Shown here one piece after another: positions 11,351 to 21,450 of a DNA stretch of 64,000 bases. The stretch covers positions 65,441,946 to 65,505,945 of the forward strand of contig CM037777.1 in NCBI GenBank assembly GCA_021229015.1, given 5' to 3'. A program made the position numbers and the translations under genes. Numbering within the stretch: the stretch's first letter is position 1; every line of letters begins with the position of its first letter. The DNA comes from Solen grandis (lineage: Eukaryota; Mollusca; Bivalvia; Adapedonta; Solenidae). The notes beneath the pieces were generated by a model, which was not told the DNA's origin, did not search any database, and saw nothing but the letters and a program-made list of their open reading frames with translations.

Positions 11351-12009
11351 CCCCCCCATTGACCTGCATTAGAACTAAATTGTAACAACACTGTAACACT
11401 CTCTGTAATAATGCTGTTCTTGGTAAACTATTTTCAGCCCATATTTTTCAGAATAAGGATATATTTTACTATTCTATATTTTACCTGATTCAATATGTTA
11501 CCAGTGCACAAAAGATATTACAGGAAAGTCCAACCTCATGACCGGTCAGATAATTAAATTGCCAAATATTTCCATACATTCAATGTGTATATGTGGTGAT
11601 GCAGACAACATTTTGACACTCAGTAATGCTATTGAGTTTATTCTGTGCTTTTAAATCAATTGCATTCTTAATTATGTCTAAAACCTTCTGGAAGGAATTG
11701 CACTCTGAAGACATTTTTACCAAATTTAATAAAGGGGCATAACTCTATCAAAAATAATTAAATCACAAATGCCCAACAATATGCACTTGGGCAGTTGATA
11801 ATAATCCTGTGAAAGTTGCCCTCAGGAAAATATTTTGCTCAATAAAATGACTCGGATTGAATCCCAAAATCCTGACAATTTGTGCTAGGGCAGTTGATGA
11901 CAATAATTCTGTGAAAGTTTGGTCAAAATTTGTTAAAAAATGTAGGAGTTTGGAAGAAAAGTTTGATGCCCTATCGTCTGCCTTCAGAAAACTGGGTCAA
12001 TTTACTTAC
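11351..12009. other. Intron, repeat remnants
   Basis: 11690-11990 has two diverged ~120-bp units (GGGCAGTTGATNA..AATNCTGTGAAAGTT), typical of degraded bivalve 'CATAACT' repeats. No exon is seen. Confidence 0.4.
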
Positions 12010-12114
12010 CTTTAGTGCTAACACAACACCATTGTAACAAGACTTACTGCAAGCCCTCTGTAAAACCTCCCTGATCATCTCTCTTGAAAAGGACTTTATG
12101 TTAGCAAGTCTGAC
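12010..12114 (-). CDS. PWWP/DNMT3-like gene, exon B
   Basis: Acceptor CCATATTCCAG and donor AAAG|GTAAGT are both strong. Length 105 bp, phase 0 at both ends, 35 codons beginning VRLANIKSFSREMIREVLQR. Joined to exon A it places ...SDGTVSQ-VRLANIKSF..., which lines up with the end of the PWWP fold and the following helix in DNMT3-type proteins. No stop occurs across either junction. Confidence 0.6.
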
Positions 12115-12884
12115 CTGGAATATGGGGAGAACATTTAACAATGGTATAACTCTTTCACATTCTCCAAGTCAAAAAGAAACTCCTAGAAAAATAATCTGAT
12201 CATGAAACCAAAGAAATATAAGGCGATATGCACACCCTACCTATGATTTAGAAAAGTTTTAGTCACAATAACATGGGACTGACAAAATGCAGAACTATTT
12301 ACCCTCAGGACAGATATGTAGAAGTCTGGGGAGAAACAGAATCTGGAAAAAAAGCCCTTTTTATGTGAACCAAAGGTCCCTATCCTGTGGTTGCAGGGCA
12401 ATGGGACATGATTTAACTCATATTTATTCAGACAAGTGCAACAGTAATAACATTCCCGACATTTCACGGGACTTTTTCTAGTCACCTGTAAAACGAATAG
12501 AAATTAAACTGCAAATGGTGGCCAAAAACTTTATGCTTAACATGTAACTTCATGCAGTTCTAATGCATTTAAAATTAGATATGAGTGGCATGGGTCCATA
12601 CTTAAGAGCTCTGTTATATGCTATGTATGTAACTCCTCTCTTAACCAATTTTCCTATCCAGTTATCTTTCCTGAGCTAACTTGAGTACTTAACTGAATTA
12701 CTCAGCATACTGTTAATAAAAATATATATAATTAGGGAGTATTACCAAACAGACATTACACAGTCATGGATTCATTGGAAAAAAAAATAGACAACTACAG
12801 ATAAATTTCTCCTTGGTGTATGTCATATAATGATTGCAGAATATCTAGCTGTGTAAAAAAAATTTTGACGAGTTGATGGCGTAC
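12115..12884. other. Intron, nothing recognised
   Basis: ORFs on both strands at 12237-12485 overlap each other and show no domain or splice support. Confidence 0.4.
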
Positions 12885-13040
12885 CTGTGAGACTGTTCCA
12901 TCTGAGAGCCAGAAGAGCCACGCCCAGCCTTCCCGTACTGACTGCCTCAACATGGCCGCCTCTACCACCACTGCCACGTGCCATCTGTTCTTCCCATACC
13001 TGCCACACACAATGTCCCCAGTCTGTACCATGATTCTCAC
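12885..13040 (-). CDS. PWWP-domain exon, DNMT3-like (exon A)
   Basis: Acceptor GAACATTTTCTAG and donor GTACGCC bracket 156 bp, phase 0 at both ends, 52 codons. The peptide has the PWWP-type start GDIVCGRYGKNRWHVAVVV (family pattern GDLVWGK...WWP..IV) and the later strand motif GWAWLFWLSDGTVSQ, which matches the W-x-W/F-(G/S)DG-x-(F/V)S pattern of DNMT3 PWWP domains. PWWP domains bind methylated histone H3K36 on nucleosomal DNA. The aromatic cage is partly altered: the WWP signature reads RWH here. A DNMT3 origin is an inference from layout; another PWWP protein is possible. Confidence 0.6.
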
Positions 13041-13454
13041 CTAGAAAATGTTCATCACTGTCATACAAAACATACATTCAAATTGTACATTCAAACACAG
13101 GATTTACCATGATGCAAAAGACTTCTATGTTTTGTCTCAGATTGTCATATAATGATTGGCCCCAATTTATTTCAAAATGAGTCTGTAAGAAATCAGGTTA
13201 TTTTTTTCACCACAAAAAAGGAAAATGCTGCAAACAGTTTATACAGAAATGGTTACAGCAAAATAAAGGGATTCCAACTATCATTAAACTCTGATGATGG
13301 TTCAGTGAATGTGTGAATTCAACAGTAAATGTAAGCCTTTATAGACTTAGAGGAATTTAATAGCCAGTCTATAACTCAAGTCAACCTGCACTGAAGTCTT
13401 TTTTTTACCATAAATTGAATGACCATGACTTTAATTTAATGACAGATGGATTAC

Positions 13455-13544
13455 CTTAATTTTCAGTAAGACAAAGTATAATCTCTGTCTTCTCTGGAAA
13501 GAGAGGTACCACTGATGTTTGACATGCAAGACAAGGACTGCCAC
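13455..13544 (-). CDS. Candidate upstream exon of the PWWP gene
   Basis: A 90-bp open segment in phase 0 with acceptor AACTGTGTTGCAG and donor AAG|GTAATCC, in the right order and frame to precede exon A. The peptide (30 residues, VAVLVLHVKHQWYLSFQRRQ at its start) shows no recognised motif and would not obviously precede a PWWP domain, so it may be a chance splice-bounded segment or an alternative exon. Confidence 0.25.
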
Positions 13545-13833
13545 CTGCAACACAGTTTATATTTAATGGCAGGTCTGCCAGCAGGGCATGAATTTAACTT
13601 TTTTTTTCACTGGCATTTTTTTGCCAGTGCATTTTTTTTCCACTGGCTAAATTAGTTTTTCACTGGCTTTTTTTATGATCGACTTATACTTTTCATTAAT
13701 TATTTTATAAAATGTTTATTGAAATAAAACAACAACCAATAGTGTGTGTTTGTCTTTGTATTCAAAGTAATCAACAACAAATAAGAATGTTTCATGACAG
13801 ACTGTGTGCTGATCAATTTACTGTAGTTTTAAT

Positions 13834-15726
13834 CTAGTGTCTTTGTCCATATGGCAGAAGGGTTGGTCTTTTCTGTCTCTGCCCAGACAGCCACCACCGT
13901 CTAACAGCTGGTTTTGGATTGAATTCATTCAGTTTTGGACCCATCAATGAAATTCTTACTAGTTGATCAAGTGTCTTTGCGTTGAGACCACATCGCCAAT
14001 CACTTTTGACCCGTTTCATAGTAGAAAAAGCCCTCTCACAAGAGGCATTACTCAGAGGAAACATGCTAGTCAGATGAATAATTTTCAGGATGTTGGCATA
14101 GTCCCCTCTGTCAGAGTCTTCTTGACTTATTCTCTGCCATGTAGCCAAAGGGTGCACTGTTCTAAAGTGCTGATTTCTTGACACATAAATTTTGAGGTCA
14201 TTCCACTCACTGTGAGCTTTGTCAATATCACACCCTGCATTGTCCAGCAATGATGTGAAATGATTTTGCAGCACATTTAATTCATCGTGGCCATACTGTA
14301 ACAGAGCTTCCGGTGTTGTATCTGGCCAGTTTTTATGATCAAATGCATGACAAGACACAAACAACTGGTCTTCATGTATGTTCTCAAAACGGCTATGCAG
14401 ACAGTCTATGACCGCCTGTACAAGTCTCTTCCTCTCATTTTCATTGCTTTGGAACACATCATTTGGTGGAACTGGACAGTTGAGAAGTGTATGCTCTTTG
14501 TATTGGTTACCATGTAGTTCATTTTCAAATGATTTCAGGTGCTCTCCTTTGTCATCAAACATGGCCCTCAGGCTCACATTGGAACTTTGTAATTTAGTCA
14601 CTGCACTAGAAACATTGATATCTTCTCTTTGGTACAGCAGTGAGATTTTTGCAACTTCATTTAAAATGTCTTTCAAGAAGTGCAAAAACCACACAAACTT
14701 GTATTGCATCACTTTTCTTATTATACCTTTTGCTTTCACTCTATCCTCTGCCCTGTTGCTGTTGTCTTCACTGTAGCTCATTAGATGGATGACAATTACC
14801 TTCCAATTCTTTGCCATCTTTGATGCAGCTCTTAACTTGTGGTCAACCCACCTAGTGCCATTTGCTTTCTCAGGTTTATGGAAATTTTCTTCCAGTATTT
14901 CTGCAACTTCTCCAGCTTCTTTGCTTCTCTTTGCAGAACCTTTGTAGAAGTAATAGATAGATGTCAGTGTATCAGTCACAGTGTCCATGTATGAACCTTT
15001 GAAGCAGTCCTTTACAGCTAGTTCCAGCTTATGGGCAAAACAATGAATGGGAAGAATCCACTCTGCCTGACCAGCATCTTTAAGTAGTTTTATTACCCCT
15101 TTCCTACATCCCATCATCACACTTGCTCCATCTGAGCAAAAGCCCACAGTCTTTTGTTTGTAATCGGGCATGTCATAATCAGAAAAAGCTTTATCTATAG
15201 CTGCTAAAATGCCCTCTGCTTTTGTATTCTCAGGCTCCTCCAGCTTTAAAAACTTTACCTTAGGATAATAGTCTTCCAACACTCTAATCATTATCATTTC
15301 TTTTTCTTTTTCTGCTCTGTCAGTGGACCCATCACTATACACACTGATAAAATCAGAGTTATGTAAACAACTCTTCAACTCATCAAATATACTGCCTGAT
15401 ATCTGGCTAATGAATTCGGAAGCAGCCTTGTCATTTTGATATGTATCACCCAAAGACAAACCATTCAAATTCTGAAGAACAAGTAAACTTGCAAAATCTT
15501 TAAACGGCCTTTCAGACTTTGCTATGTAATAAGCGGTTCTAAACAGTTTGTCCATTTTGGTAAGTGTGGCATCATCCATTTTACTGAACCCCTCTTCAAT
15601 TGCTGTTTTCTCATTGTGTTTTAATTTCTCTTGGGCGTTTCTGATGGCCAGTGCTCTCTCATGCCAGGCGGATGCTTTATGATGAGTTACAGACTCTTTC
15701 TTCACATGGGCACACCCAGTCACAAA
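13834..15726 (-). CDS. hAT transposase, main exon (ZNF862/KIAA1586-like)
   Basis: Acceptor TTGTTCTTTTTCAG precedes TTTGTGACTGG, and the exon runs open to its stop for 629 codons counted from the valine codon just inside. It completes the N-terminal TTF/BED-like zinc module (the two cysteines are in exon 1; histidines H14, H15 and H21 are here), then an RNase-H-like transposase: first Asp in YSDGSTD (D131), second Asp in GFCSDGASVM (D198), the HCFAHKLELA motif (227-236), the GTRWVDH motif (289-295), and the C-terminal hAT dimerisation block FPLSNASCERAFSTM with catalytic-type Glu (E563). All three acidic positions are present. It would excise and insert the element in the nucleus. A polyadenylation signal AATAAA (minus) lies near 13718. 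Confidence 0.88.
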   Translation of the reverse strand, partial: FVTGCAHVKKESVTHHKASAWHERALAIRNAQEKLKHNEKTAIEEGFSKMDDATLTKMDKLFRTAYYIAKSERPFKDFASLLVLQNLNGLSLGDTYQNDKAASEFISQISGSIFDELKSCLHNSDFISVYSDGSTDRAEKEKEMIMIRVLEDYYPKVKFLKLEEPENTKAEGILAAIDKAFSDYDMPDYKQKTVGFCSDGASVMMGCRKGVIKLLKDAGQAEWILPIHCFAHKLELAVKDCFKGSYMDTVTDTLTSIYYFYKGSAKRSKEAGEVAEILEENFHKPEKANGTRWVDHKLRAASKMAKNWKVIVIHLMSYSEDNSNRAEDRVKAKGIIRKVMQYKFVWFLHFLKDILNEVAKISLLYQREDINVSSAVTKLQSSNVSLRAMFDDKGEHLKSFENELHGNQYKEHTLLNCPVPPNDVFQSNENERKRLVQAVIDCLHSRFENIHEDQLFVSCHAFDHKNWPDTTPEALLQYGHDELNVLQNHFTSLLDNAGCDIDKAHSEWNDLKIYVSRNQHFRTVHPLATWQRISQEDSDRGDYANILKIIHLTSMFPLSNASCERAFSTMKRVKSDWRCGLNAKTLDQLVRISLMGPKLNEFNPKPAVRRWWLSGQRQKRPTLLPYGQRH

Positions 15727-16065
15727 CTGAAAAAGAACAATTGTTAGAATGTATTAAATCATGAGCTCCGTTAAATTGGCACAGTGTCATATGCCTAAAG
15801 CCCATTTTTAAACTTCTCAAAGCAATTTGGATTTTGCTCAGAAACATGAAGAAACTCAGCTACTAAGTAATAAGGATCCAATTATTTGTAGTTAAAAATT
15901 TACTCTTCAAATCTTAATTATGAATGAAAGTAACCCAGAAAATCAGTGGACTGGCCAATCAGCATTCAAAACTTATTTGCATTTTCAGCATTAAAAGATG
16001 GGGTAAATCAATCCCATTTCCTATCAAGATCTAGTGATATCTTTATATGCCGTCTTTATTCAATC

Positions 16066-16089
16066 AAAAAAAAAAAAAAAAAAAAAAAA
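16066..16089. repeat. Poly-A tract
   Basis: A run of 24 A within the transposase intron, prone to length error. Confidence 0.9.
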
Positions 16090-16283
16090 GACTGGATTTT
16101 ATATCTTATATTTTAAAAAGGCAACTAGTCAGCTTTGTTACTTAGGGGACAGAATGTGTGTCATCATTAAAATCAGTTAAATTCATTACAATAAAAAAGG
16201 ACGAATTACTCTATATATTTTTAAAATGCGACGAAAGAAATCTTTTTTTTTTTATTGACTGAACATCAATTGTCAAAACTTAC

Positions 16284-16607
16284 TGTTGATGTGCGATCAG
16301 TCGCGAATTCACGGCACACTGTACACCAAATCTCAACCACAGTATCATTTTCCATTCAATGACCAAGAGTAATATTTAGTTCTTTTTGCCATTTGGCAAT
16401 AGTTTTTAATGTTGCCGTAGGTTTTTTTGACTGTGGTTTTGTTGAGATCTGATCAGATTTGGACGTCGAACTTTTTGCCGATGTAGAAGATTCTTCATGA
16501 GACGCAATTGTCTCATTTTCACAGCTTGCATCAAATGCATCGTCCGCCTTTCGTTTATTCAAACCACCTGACGGCGTCTTAAAAAATTCAGTTATTTTCT
16601 TTGACAT
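16284..16607 (-). CDS. hAT transposase, exon 1, with in-frame TGA
   Basis: Starts with ATG at 16607 (MSKKITEFFKTPSGG...), a Lys/Ser-rich leader of 83 codons, then TGA at 16358-16356. The same frame continues for 24 codons with IWCTVCREFATDRTST and ends at donor GTAAGT, phase 0, matching exon 2. The C-x2-C here plus the His residues of exon 2 make a complete zinc-binding module, so the frame past TGA is real. Either the copy is dead by one nonsense change, or the base is an assembly error or allele. Leader residues 4-12 (KITEFFKTP) resemble a PIP-box-like start, common in this transposase group. Confidence 0.75.
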
Positions 16608-17061
16608 TTTGTAATGAAAATTGCTGAATAATCATGGATAAAGTCAGACGCTTTACTCGTGACGACAGGTTGCTATGTAATGGACTGGTTCTCGTATGCG
16701 GCGTAAATAGGATGCTAGACTGGAAGCCGGGAGCAAACGTGCTGGTTCTATGTTTCTCGGTAATTGTCTGTGCGAAGCGGGGACACAATGGGATATGTGC
16801 AGTGAAAAACGAAAGTAGGGCATGGAAATGTATGGTAGAAATGAATACCCGAGCGATTAATGAGAATGAGATCAGACAGAACAAAATCGTGCATCGTAAA
16901 TAAGACAACACTTTATGTTTTAAAGAATAAATGTTGGATTTTGTTCTTGAGTCTTTGGAAATTTGCACTCGCAATTTTGTTCGTGTGTCTCAAATTTCAA
17001 CTCGCATTTTCTAAATTCAACTCGCATTTTGCGAGTGCGTTAGTGTTAATTTCGCGCCCTG

Positions 17062-17688
17062 TGCCATTATGTTCAAGTCAACAAACATTAAAGGTGTATG
17101 TTACAGTTTACCATAGCAATGTTTCGGATTTGTTAAATGTAACATATTAAAGGATACTCCACATGTTTGGATATAAGCTGTCACAATGTCAGCACATCTA
17201 CGCTTAAGTAATTTGAAATGAATGTTTAATAGATTTTATACTTTATTTTCCAGTTTAGCAATAAGCAGTTAACATAGAAACAGCTCAGTAGCTCATGCAA
17301 AAATGAACTCAGTGACCTATATACTTATTTTTCATTGTTTGATCGATCAACAATTAAGGTTTTAGAACTGTAATATTCACTTTTGCATATATGGATTTGC
17401 TTGTTTCCTTTTCAAGTTTACCCACTTTGACATCTAAATATGATTTTTAAAAAATATTTACCATGTGTATCTCGAGAAATATCAAATTTTAGAAGAAACC
17501 CCCGAATTTTGAAAAATGACTGTAAATTCAAACATACAAAAAGCTGAAATCATCTCTATTTCTGTTAAAGGTTGGTAATTTTTTCTGAAAAAGAGGCTAG
17601 TATATAAATGATATCATACTTGCAGTGGAAAAATCATCATTCTTCCAGCACTACATTTTATAAGTTTAATAAAATGATTTTCGTTAGT
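17062..17688. other. Non-coding between two hAT elements
   Basis: AT-rich, with no exon or repeat recognised. Confidence 0.4.
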
Positions 17689-18255
17689 GTACCCAGCAAG
17701 GATCCTAAAAACCGATTTTTTACCGGTTTTGACCGATTTTGATCTCAATCGACCGGTTCAGATTGCAAAAAGTACCAAAAAAATCGGTCGAAAAAAAATC
17801 CATAATCCTCGTCTAAAACTTTCAAAATCGGTCCAAACGGTTCATAATAGTCTCTCTTACACACCAGTTGACCTACTTCTTGAATTTCCGGTGTGCCCTC
17901 GGGGCAGGTGTCAGTGGGGGTCAGGCAGGGACACCCGTCTAGGTCATTATTGGGCAGTTAAGATGAATGGATTGACGGTTTGTACTTAGCGGTTATTTGG
18001 ACGGTGCCGTGTAATTATCTATGCCGTAATAATGGACCATTGCTTGTTTGCAAACTGTAACCGGTCGACTTTTAAATGCGGTAATTAATGACAATATCAA
18101 AGGCTAATCAAAATGTTTGATCTCCTTAGTAATTTGTAATTTGTAAGAACAAAATAAAAGAATTAAAAAAACTGATAACTGTTTGGTGTTATTACTCAAC
18201 TTTATATTTGGTATATAAGGGGATGGTATCAGTGACAAGGCTGCATTTCGTTGAA

Positions 18256-18480
18256 ATGGCTCAGTGCAATTTACTTGCGATGTTTAAAAAATCAAATGAC
18301 CGGCTTGGCAATCCGGCTCATGATGATAAAGAAAACGGGAGTGGTGACCCAGTAAAAAGTACATTTCGGACTGTCGGACGGAAAAGTCGGACTGGCAACC
18401 CGATATGCACACAAATCCGGCCTGGCAAACCGGTCGAAAACACCGGGAATGGGGCAACCCGTGATGCATTTTCTATATGA
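18256..18480 (+). CDS. Short ORF inside the small hAT element
   Basis: 74 codons starting MAQCNLLAMFKKSND, with a tandem GNP/GKP-type peptide pattern that comes from repeated CCGG-TGGCAA-CCGG-like DNA motifs (18299, 18389, 18417). A MxFKK start is often seen at the N-terminus of hAT transposases, so this may be the remnant of a first exon. No zinc finger or catalytic region follows. It may equally be chance. Confidence 0.3.
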   Translation: MAQCNLLAMFKKSNDRLGNPAHDDKENGSGDPVKSTFRTVGRKSRTGNPICTQIRPGKPVENTGNGATRDAFSI

Positions 18481-18783
18481 ATAAATAAAAGTTATTGACA
18501 AAAAAAATATATAAACACAAAGGCACATAATAAACAACACCAAAACGACTGCTTCCAACAATTTATTGATTCGTTAGAGTCATATACAGACCGTCATATA
18601 CATGCACTTCCGGTAAACAAACTTTCGATTTCGTAGAGGTAAATATTGCAGAAAAATACCTTAATATTATGCCAACAGGATGCTGAAATATAATAAAAGA
18701 TCTATTTTCACACACTGCAAATGATTCAGGGTATGTTGATTGAAAATATCAATGTTATTTTTTTTCTTTTTTTTTCGGTTATG

Positions 18784-18792
<9 letters not shown>

Positions 18793-18817
<25 letters not shown>

Positions 18818-18850
18818 TACGGAACGGAATTGTTGTAAGGGGGGGGGGGG
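18793..18850. repeat. Two poly-G tracts
   Basis: G25 at 18793-18817 and G12 at 18839-18850, 21 bases apart, near the right end of the small hAT. They are able to form G-quadruplex structures and likely to be miscounted in assembly. Confidence 0.85.
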
Positions 18851-18903
18851 ATTTTGCCGTCGACCGGTTGAGATTCCAAAATTTTAGGATCCCTGGTACC
18901 CAG

Positions 18904-19547
18904 GCTTCGGAAATGCACATTTTTAGCAATGTGAAAAATAATGCAAGTGTTTATTTGAGTTGTTGATATTTGTAATTTGTTAGAAAACAATGATGTTATA
19001 CATAAAAATTATCTGCAAGGTATACAGAATCATATATTAAAAATCAAAAACATTTTACCAACTCGTTTGAATTTAATTGCCCATCTAAATATGGCCCTAT
19101 GGCACAGTCAAAGTGGTTAAAACAATTATACAAAAATATGACAACACCAGAAATGGTCTCTGAAAAATGAAAAAAAGGCAAAAATTCATATCAGCATGCT
19201 AATCTGGCACAGATTATATGCAATAATGACAGAACACAATGCAAATTTATTATCTTTTGCATTTTTAACCATGAAATCAATAAAAATGCACCTTTGACTT
19301 TGGCAAGATGCACTGCCTAAACAGGGGTGTACCCTGTATAGTAAAAAGAAACTTGAGTAAAATCATGCTTTTAAGTTGTCATGTCCATTTTAAAAAGATT
19401 GAGAAACAAATTCAAACTTTTCTTATTTATCGCTTGATATAGCACCTGAGTACTGGCTCAAAATGTGCGCGCAAATAAAAAGTCACAAAAGTTACCACCT
19501 GCTCCAAGAAATCAATTGAGATACAAGTTTGTACAATTTCAACTTAT
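18904..19547. other. Non-coding
   Basis: No exon recognised. 19490-19520 (ACCTGCTCCAAGAAATCAA) is a remnant of the same tRNA-like repeat seen at 19839. Confidence 0.4.
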
Positions 19548-19781
19548 CTCTATCCAATCTGCTATCTACCTGGAAATTACACCATAACTTAAACTTAAGT
19601 AAAGTTCTCTATCCATTCTGCTATCTACCTGGAAATTACACCATAACTTAAACTTAAGTAAAGTTCTCTATCCATTCTGCTATCTACCTGAATTACACCA
19701 TAACTTAAACTTAAGTAAAGTTCTCTATCCATTTTGCTATCTACCTGTTAATTACACCATAACTTAAACTTAAGCAAAGTT
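19548..19781. repeat. 59-bp tandem repeat, four copies
   Basis: The unit starts CTCTATCCATTCTGC and ends AACTTAAACTTAAGTAAAGT; copies begin at 19548, 19607, 19666 and 19723. The fourth is slightly diverged and the third lacks three bases. Confidence 0.92.
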
Positions 19782-19838
19782 AAGACTTTACTTACACTAA
19801 TTGTGTGACCAAGTGAACAGTCACCAACTTTTCATCTG

Positions 19839-19905
19839 CTCCAAGGAATCAAACTTGGGACCTTATGTTTGCAAGGCGGATGCTATACCTCACAACCAAG
19901 GACTA
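19839..19905 (-). repeat. tRNA-like sequence (SINE head or tRNA pseudogene)
   Basis: The minus strand reads GAGGTATAGCATCCGCCTTGC...AAGGTCCCAAGTTTGATTCC. This has the order of a tRNA D-arm, an anticodon region with TGC (Ala-like) and a B-box-like TTTGATTCC. The B box is imperfect and the acceptor stem is not closed, so it is not a working tRNA gene. A second fragment near 19490 supports a dispersed SINE. Confidence 0.5.
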
Positions 19906-19924
19906 AACTGTGAGTATATTCATG

Positions 19925-21446
19925 TTACAGTATTAAGATGATAAAAATGCTGGCTATCTACAGCAGTAAGCATTGCCTTTTTCTGTATGGGGCAGAAAAG
20001 TTCTTTTTCCTTGTTTTCTTTCCCCGTTCAACTGTAAAATGACATCATTAACATCGGGGAAAACCTTCAGATCATGTAATATTTACTAAAAATAGTTACT
20101 CCCGGAAATGTCTGATTCATCGTTCGGACACCACGAATAGTGGCGGTATAAGTCGATGTTTGCCAAAACTTATTACAGTTCTAAAACCTTAAAGAAAACT
20201 TACAATAAAAATGGAAAAAATCTATTGAAGAATATTCTGCAAAAAAGTAAAAAATGTTTGAATGAAGCAATCTTTTCTCTCACTTGTCCAAAGACTCTAT
20301 ATGTTTTTTGTCCATTTCTGTAAAAATTAAGAACCTAAAGTTATTTTAACCATTTATTCAGATATATTTAATGATCATGAAGTAACTGTTAGTATTTTAT
20401 GCCCTCTAATTGTTGAATTTTACTTCTTTTTGCCTTTTAAAGAAAGATATGCATATTTTAAATGTAGCATAAAATTTAGCATGGTGACCTATCAATTATT
20501 TTACATTTTCGTATTAAGGGCAATTTTTTACATTATACATGTGAAAATAAAAAAATTCTATTGGAGAAAAAAAAAACTTGTAGCATACGCCCTTTAACTT
20601 GATACTTCCATATTTGATATATTATATCTAGTGATGTAAATGTAAATCCATTCAAAGTGTTTGATCAGAGTAAAAGCTGAACCCAGGTTACTCCACAACC
20701 CCTTATGCAAATGCCCGGCTTTGTTGGCATTACATATGTCTTTCTTTGATCCTGATATCATCTCTTCTTATTTCTATATATGAACTCCATATTATTCAAA
20801 AAAGTGTTATTCAAAAACATAACTTCATCCGATGTGAATGACATTGCAAATGTTTGTGCATTAAATACATAATTATAGTTTGAAAGGCATACAGTCAGTA
20901 AAAACTGTATATTTGAGACGCTATAATTTGAAACCCTTTTCATCAAAACGACCAAATTTTGGGCCAGGAAGACGACGATGACGTTACTACGGAACCATAT
21001 TTTAGTCCATGAGAAGGGTACAGATATAATTTTTGCACATTAAAATGGCAATATATCGACCTACATCATAGTGCAGTTCCCTAAATCTGCTTCTAAAATA
21101 AAAAAAATTGTAAGGCTTTTCCTCAAACTTTTTTTTTTAACATACCTCGTACAACCCCCCTAGAAAGCCAATGGACTTCCCTTGTAAAAATCTTAAATGA
21201 AGTAGAGGACACAGACGCCCCCTGAACATACGACCATTTCCATAGATTTGCCTGAGAAGTGGCTCAAGGACCCCACCCCCACATGGTGAATTTCTGAATT
21301 TTATAATTTTCATATACATGTAGTAGTTGCCAAACATATCTCTCTTCCCTTCGAGGTAACGGATGAACATCGTCTGCTTGCTGTGAGTTATCGGTAGATT
21401 TAAGGGGTCATCGAAATGGTAGATCTATAAAATCGGTACTTCTTTA
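19925..21446. other. Non-coding, no gene supported
   Basis: AT-rich. A minus ORF (21137-21370) ends at a possible donor (ACGAG|GTATGT at ~21148), but its peptide has no recognised motif and it lacks an acceptor. It is recorded here only as an unexplained open stretch. Confidence 0.35.
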
Positions 21447-21450
21447 TTAA

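Larger units (their letters stand above)
13582..17061 (-). mobile_element. hAT DNA transposon, nearly intact
   Basis: The left terminus CAGGGCATGAATTTAAC (13582-13598) is matched by the right terminus GTTAATTTCGCGCCCTG (17045-17061), inverted, at 14 of 17 positions. Each end has its own subterminal repeats: CACTGGC/GCCAGTG several times on the left, and CTCGCA/TGCGAG several times on the right (16965-17040). Both lie as an inverted pair a short way inside the terminus. The ends flank a two-exon transposase gene on the minus strand. The 8-bp flanks (TCTGCCAG and TGCCATTA) do not form a clean target duplication, so the exact borders are provisional or the insertion is old. Confidence 0.72.
17697..18895 (+). 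mobile_element. Non-autonomous hAT-like element with exact TSD
   Basis: Starts CAAGGATCCTAAAA and ends TTTTAGGATCCCTG, an inverted repeat with one mismatch in 14. It is flanked on both sides by the identical 8-mer GTACCCAG (17689-17696 and 18896-18903), which fits the hAT target preference nTnnnnAn exactly. The subterminal regions are rich in ACCGGTTTTGACCG-like motifs on the left and CGACCGGTTGAGATTCC on the right. The interior has a short ORF but no transposase domain, so it relies on a transposase made elsewhere. Confidence 0.88.

Noticed and set aside
14378..14776. 132-codon plus ORF
   Set aside because: Antisense to the hAT transposase exon.
13574..17069. 8-bp target duplication of the larger hAT
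   Set aside because: The flanks TCTGCCAG and TGCCATTA share only TGCCA out of register; this is not a convincing duplication.
19839..19905. Functional tRNA-Ala(TGC) gene
   Set aside because: The B box is TTTGATTCC rather than GTTCGANTCC, the stems do not close well, and a second broken copy lies nearby, so a SINE or pseudogene is more likely.
21137..21370. Coding exon ending at GAG|GTATGT
   Set aside because: No acceptor or recognisable peptide motif, and no phase partner was found.
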